A stretch of DNA of 64,000 bases from Siniperca chuatsi (taxonomy: Eukaryota > Chordata > Actinopteri > Centrarchiformes > Sinipercidae), in the NCBI RefSeq assembly GCF_020085105.1, contig NC_058063.1, positions 14,935,762 through 14,999,761 of the forward strand, in the 5' to 3' direction. This document shows, piece by piece, positions 59,176-64,000 of this stretch. The translations under genes were made by a program, and so were the position numbers. A model generated the notes under the pieces. It saw only the letters and a program-made list of their open reading frames with translations. It was not told where the DNA came from and ran no database searches. Each line of letters opens with the position of its first letter. The first letter of the stretch is position 1.

Positions 59176-61538
59176 TCAGAGCTCAGTCTTTTGTCTTTTT
59201 TTTTTCTCAGAGCTTTTTCCCTCCTTGTGGAAGACTCTCCCATCAGGCTGCTCTCTCCACTTCAGGGTGACTCCACTCACTCCTTTCTCCTTCAGTCTGT
59301 CCTGGAGCTGGGAAACACAAATGGCAGCCGTTTTGAAAAATTCATACAGTTTTTAGTTTTGTCAGCCAGACAAAGTTTTCTTTGGATCTTCGTAACTGTT
59401 TTGTGATCACCAGACAAACGTCTGTCTTATTCAGTGATCCTGACATAGCAATCCTTCTGTTATTGCAGTGTGATCACGGAACCACTAAGGTTGTTCTGCC
59501 AAAATCAGGATTTTTTTCCTGATCTTAAAGGTGGGGTGTGCGATTATAATTCAATACAATTTTTTTATTAAATTCAGCGAATATCTCCCCACGGCCCGCT
59601 AGCTGTCCGTTCTGTGTGCGCGCTCAAAAAAAATCTGGTGTTTGTACACCCGGACCGGGCCACACAACACTATTCCAGCAGTGATTTGTGTGTCAGCTAA
59701 CATTAAATTACTTGCCCACGGATATTCAGCTTACTTTCTAGTTTGCCAAGATATGCTGCTGTTGTGATGTTAGCTATAGTAGCAGGAGAGTTGTGAGTAT
59801 CGCTGTCTGGAGCTGGTGTGCTGGCTCTGGGAAACCGTCTCGTCCTCTCTGGCTGTTAGCTTCACAGCAGCAACTGTAGGGACAGTTTGCTAACCCACAA
59901 CCTAGCTAACATTAGTTCCATTACTTGTTGTGTCATTGTTTGCTCTGTATAATAGTATTTGTCATGGTATTGGATTTCTCCAGAATCGCATACCCCACCT
60001 TTAAGAAAACACATCTAATTATATCCATGCCTGGAGTGATTATTTGTCATGTTGAGATGACAAAATAATAAAACCAGCCATTCAGTTTGATCCTAATCAT
60101 GATAATAACTCTTCTATATCCATTGTTGTGGCTGCTTTGCATTTGACTCTGTTGAGGCTGCTGCAGAAATGTGGTTTTTACAGTCACACAAACACTGTAG
60201 TGGCAAACCACAGAGCAAGCCAAATAAGCAAAGAAATGTAAATTTATTTGTAACTAATTTACATCTGTCCTGGGTGTGAATGGGTTAGTGTCTCAGGGTG
60301 GATTATGGAGACTCACCTTTTTGAGGATGTCTGCTTTCACAGCAGGGTCATTCAGATCCACAGAGGAGTCCTCCAGCTTCATCCTCAGCTTTACTACCTG
60401 TCGCATGACTGGTGTGTAGACACAGAGAACAACAACATGCTGTGGCATTACCTTTGTGATGCCAAACTCATATATGTAAATGAGCACAATGTTTGAGTAC
60501 AGTTTAACATCAGTTACAATGTAATGCAGTATTCTCTCTCTTCCACTGAAGCATAGTAAACTACTCACCAGGAAGTGGAGGGATGCTATAGCAGACAAAT
60601 GGTAATCTAGTTTCACAGGGAAGAAACTTCCATCTTCCTGAATTATCCAAAGCTGCAACACCACATGCGACACTCGAGAGAATTTTGTTGTAACCTGTGT
60701 CCCAGTATCTGAATGAGGAGCCACTCCCATCAGACCAGTAAATGTTTGGATCTCTGTACAAACCAATCCATGCCCAGTTAGAAAGCACCAAGCTCTGGAG
60801 CTCCTGGCTCTCAGTGGCGTTCCTCACAGTGGCCAGGTCTATGAAGTTCTCCCTGCAGTACCTCTGAGCACGGGACCAGTTCATGCTTTCATTCACAAAA
60901 ACAAATTCAGGATCCAGCTGTGTTCCTGCAGTTTGGGAAAAAAATATTTTTTGAGTTGACATACTGAACATAATCATTATCAGAGAAGAGATAATGCTTT
61001 GCTGGGTACTTACCATTATTACAGATGAATGGAAAATTCGCTAAGCAATTATTAGCCTGCCATGGTTGTTTATTTCCACTCAAAACACAGAAGTAATTGT
61101 ACACATAGTAAAAAGTTGGATGATCGATTATCCAGTTCCTATATTCAGCCCCTCTCCCTCTGTAGCCGTCTGACCACCTCCAGTCGATTATAGTGTACAG
61201 GCCAATCCAGACCTTAGTGTTGTTTTCAAACGATGAAACTGTGGTGATAAGTTGGTTCTTTTCTTCAGTGTTTTCAATGGTGGCAAGGTCTGTGTACGTC
61301 ACTCTGCAGTAGGTCTGAGCTTCAGTCCAATTCATAGGATCAGCAACATAGTGGTACTGATGGAGAAGGCATGAGGAGATGTTGCAGCCTGAGGACGACA
61401 CAATTCTTTCAAATGTAAGGTGGCTGAAAGTGATTTTTTTCTTCAGTATGACACAATAATAAGCACTGTTAGACATTATCAAATAATTCACTGACCTGAA
61501 AGATACAAGACACCCAGCAAGATCCAGTCCATCATCAT
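59176..61538 (-). CDS. Secreted tandem C-type lectin-domain protein
   Basis: Five exons in phase on the minus strand: 61538-61496, 61388-61014, 60925-60569, 60408-60317 and 59307-59176, 332 residues. Exon 1 encodes a signal peptide (MMMDWILLGVLYLSG). Exon 2 is CTLD1 (MNWTEAQTYCRVTYTDLATI; VWIGLY; WRWSDG; NYFCVLSG; FPFIC), exon 3 is CTLD2 (MNWSRAQRYCRENFIDLATV; WAWIGLYRD; YWSDGS; LPFVC). Exons 4-5 are a charged helical tail (KLRMKLEDSSVDLND; LQDRLKEKGVSGVTLKWREQ) common in a fish-expanded lectin family. The calcium/sugar residues EPN/QPD and WND are not seen (WQANN and WKFLP instead), so calcium-dependent sugar binding is doubtful. No transmembrane segment, so it is probably secreted. Exact family member not identified. 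Confidence 0.85.
59308..60316 (-). other. Lectin gene last intron with MITE
   Basis: The intron between the two tail exons; the inverted-repeat element 59524-60005 occupies half of it. Confidence 0.6.
59524..60005. mobile_element. Inverted-repeat MITE
   Basis: Left cttaaaggtggggtgtgcga and right tcgcataccccacctttaag are inverted copies (one mismatch). The interior is non-coding. Confidence 0.87.
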
Positions 61539-62969
61539 GCTGCTCTGTGGAGTGTGTGTGTCGATGTACACAACTAAGACGAAACACTACCTCTATATTT
61601 GCTGTTCTTAGTCAAATCGAGGTAATCTTAACAAAAGGCTTCTCTTCTCTGTTACTGGCAGGTCACTGTCATTCTTTATGCAAAAAGCATTGTGATGGCA
61701 GACATATGAAAATGTCTGTCTCCACAACACATTATCCGTGCGTAGCCAATGGGCATTTTTGGAGCCAGAGGTTTTTTTCAGTCACACCCGTTTGTCATGC
61801 GCATGTTTATTTGATGGGGTCAGTTCATCTCAATTACAAAAAACATATGTTCTCACTTATCTCTGGTGGTATCCAGCCATGCAGATGGTTTAATTTGACC
61901 AGGATAGGAAGAGGTTTCTGCCTCTATGTCTTCAGTAGAAAGTAGTTCCAAAGAGACCTGTTTACAAAGAAGCTGGATCGGATGTTTGAAATGTTCATCT
62001 ATTAATGAGAGCAGAAAAAGAAATTAAGGAAATAATACTTAGACAATGTGTAATGATGATAGTTCATCACACACACATATGATGGGAGCAAGGAACAGGA
62101 GAGAATAACATGCAGCCATGCAAATATATTTGAATTCTTATGCATGGCAGAGTACAGAAAATGTGATGTCCATCTCTGTTTCACAAACAAAAGCAAGTGC
62201 ATCCTGAGGATCCAAAGAGGGTGAGAAACCAGAAAATAAAGACTGAGGTTCATGAAATTTGAAAACAATCATTAATTTGTTATTCGTGCTGAATGAAGAC
62301 AACTTTCATTCAGGTGCCAGATGATTTTAACATCAACTGTAATACATAAAAAAGAATACAGGCTTTGTTGCTGTCTACTATCATGACTTTTGTACGTTCA
62401 AAATGGGGTAATTTGCTCCTATATACATAAACACTCATACATAATGTGCAGTTTATGTAGTCTCCACATTATAAATGTAACTTGCTCCTATACAAATATT
62501 ACAGAGCCACTCACTGACATTACAAAGCTGGCCTAGAGCTGCTTTAGGTGAGATCAGGTGAGTTTTTCCACCGCCTTTCAAGTGACACAAAGCATTTGAA
62601 ATGATGACAATCAAAAACACAGAAGGCTATTCTAGTGGGCTGACCAAGATAACAACACAAACTAGCCACTTGATATAAAGGACCATGTGTGTGAAAAGTT
62701 TGCTCCTCTCCCTTTTCACTAGGCTCTGTCAGTGTGGATCAAACTGTGGCTCACTTTTCATTGCTTTTACACAAAATCCATTCAATGATCACATCTTTCA
62801 AATTTCATGAACTGTTTTCTCACTCAAACTCAACCACCACCAAAACTCTCTCTATTTACACTCCATTTTACACACGTTTACATACTATTGTAAAAACTGT
62901 TAAACGTATGTTCAAAACATACACATAACTAAAAAGAAATTTTAAAATAATGTATAAACTCCTAACTGG
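61539..62969. other. Upstream of lectin gene, no gene seen
   Basis: A 132-codon plus-strand frame at 61547-61945 has no recognisable feature. The rest is AT-rich. No ISRE like those of the neighbouring cluster was noticed here. Confidence 0.45.
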
Positions 62970-63404
62970 GACACTGAGCGCCTCATATCTTTCCTTGATG
63001 ACCTCTATTCAAGACTTGTGGCATGTGAGGAAAGGGGGCAGGTGAGGCAGAATCCAGAACATTTTGCAATTGTATAGGACAATGTGGAGTTTCACCTGCC
63101 ACCTCTTCAGTGGTTTATAGACCATCCCAGGATAGTGTCACTTTTCCTTCCACCGTACTCTCCATTCCTCAACCCCAAAGAGGAAATCTTTTCCTCGTGG
63201 AGGTGGAAAGTTTCTGACCACCAGCCACATTATCAGATGTACCTCTTGGACACAATAAATGCTGGATGTCTGGACATATCTGAAGAAGATTGCCAGGGAT
63301 GGATCAGGCATGCGAAAGATTCTTTCCCAGGTGTATTAGACGAGCGGACGTGGTATGATGTGGATGAGAACCTGTGGCCAAATGCAGAAGACAGGGTTGA
63401 CTAG
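62970..63404 (+). pseudogene. Decayed Tc1/IS630-type (DDE) transposase fragment
   Basis: One reading frame from 62970 gives DTERLISFLDDLYSRLVACE, then a TAG at 63075-63077 where the family has a Trp next to the catalytic-region Asp-Asn (DNVEFH). It continues VSLFLPPYSPFLNPKEEIFS (catalytic Glu region), SWRWKV, CQGWIRHA, and ends at 63404. Only the C-terminal half of a transposase is present and no terminal repeats were found, so it is a dead fragment. Confidence 0.8.
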
Positions 63405-64000
63405 CACTGTTGTATTTCTATATCTGTAGCTGTCCTATACAAGTATGTATAATGAATATCTATAGTTCTGTATTGCATTAGTGGAATTACTTTAGTTTCA
63501 TTGTGTGCACTTGTGTGCAAAAATGGCAACAAAAAAGGAAGCACTATCCATGCAGTAAAGAAGTGACCTTATAAAATACAACTTTATCATTATCATTATT
63601 CTACCACTAAAAGAAGTAGAATGTTATTATCTTCATGTTTATTACACATTCTGCATCAAAACCATTTGCAACACTTAAATTAAAAGCACATTTTATATGT
63701 CATTAGGTGGGTTGTTGTTTTTGTGAAAGCCATGCAGGTAATAATGCATAATGTTTGAGTCCTCATAAGAAATTCCCAGTACATTGTTCTATTACCTCCA
63801 AATGCACTTGATTGTTCTGATTTGTGTCTAAAGTTCATGGGTGCTCAAAGACTCTTACTTCATATTCACCGCAGATAATATTGTCATTGTAGGATACTTT
63901 TTGGAAATTTTTTGCTTAAAGTTAAAACAGTTTTCCTAACATAAATCCACAATGTTTATTTGATAATTTTCTCATGTAGGTGTATGAATGTGAGTGAATG
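63405..64000. other. Window end, no gene seen
   Basis: AT-rich sequence without a supported exon or element. Confidence 0.5.

Noticed and set aside
61547-61945. 132-codon plus-strand frame upstream of the lectin gene
   Set aside because: No domain, signal peptide or exon context; likely chance.
1-64000. Bacterial-type features (operons, CRISPR arrays, riboswitches, Shine-Dalgarno sites)
   Set aside because: Spliced vertebrate genes throughout; no direct-repeat/spacer array or other prokaryotic signal seen.

Overview
The window is vertebrate nuclear DNA, most likely from a percomorph-like teleost. Genes have many short exons with GT-AG introns, are flanked by CA/GT and AT microsatellites, and sit among fish-type fold-back DNA transposons and LINE 3' tails. 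Every exon chain below was built by hand: reading phase was checked across each junction and the protein compared with remembered family features. No search was run.

Left part (1-36.5 kb): a conserved housekeeping block in the order TTC5 (+, 3' part only), CCNB1IP1/HEI10 (-), SALL2-like zinc-finger gene (+), SLC7A7/y+LAT1 (+) and OXA1L (-). The human orthologues all lie at 14q11.2, so this is old vertebrate synteny and supports the orthology calls.

Right part (37.6-61.5 kb): a lineage-specific immune-looking cluster. It holds (i) a USP-family deubiquitinase-like gene (-) with an intact Cys/His/Asp triad and an unusual ~660-residue charged tail carrying a 162-residue tandem duplication; (ii) a single-domain ubiquitin-like modifier gene (-) ending in GG plus a three-residue extension; (iii) a complete RBR-type E3 ligase-like gene (+); (iv) a broken second copy of the modifier gene (-), interrupted by a fold-back transposon; (v) a partial copy of the USP gene (-) that kept the promoter and tail but lost the protease; and (vi) a tandem C-type lectin-domain gene (-). 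Items i-v each have an ISRE-like element (GAAANNGAAAGT or one mismatch from it) at the expected promoter position. Modifier, protease and ligase side by side with a shared interferon-type control element suggest a locally encoded, interferon-inducible ISGylation-like module. This is inference; it is the most interesting content of the window.

The rest is introns, UTRs and mobile-element debris: several fold-back or hAT-like elements with clear terminal inverted repeats, a dispersed repeat family in three copies, LINE tails, a decayed Tc1/IS630-type transposase fragment at the right end, and microsatellites, one of which forms a splice donor of the USP gene.
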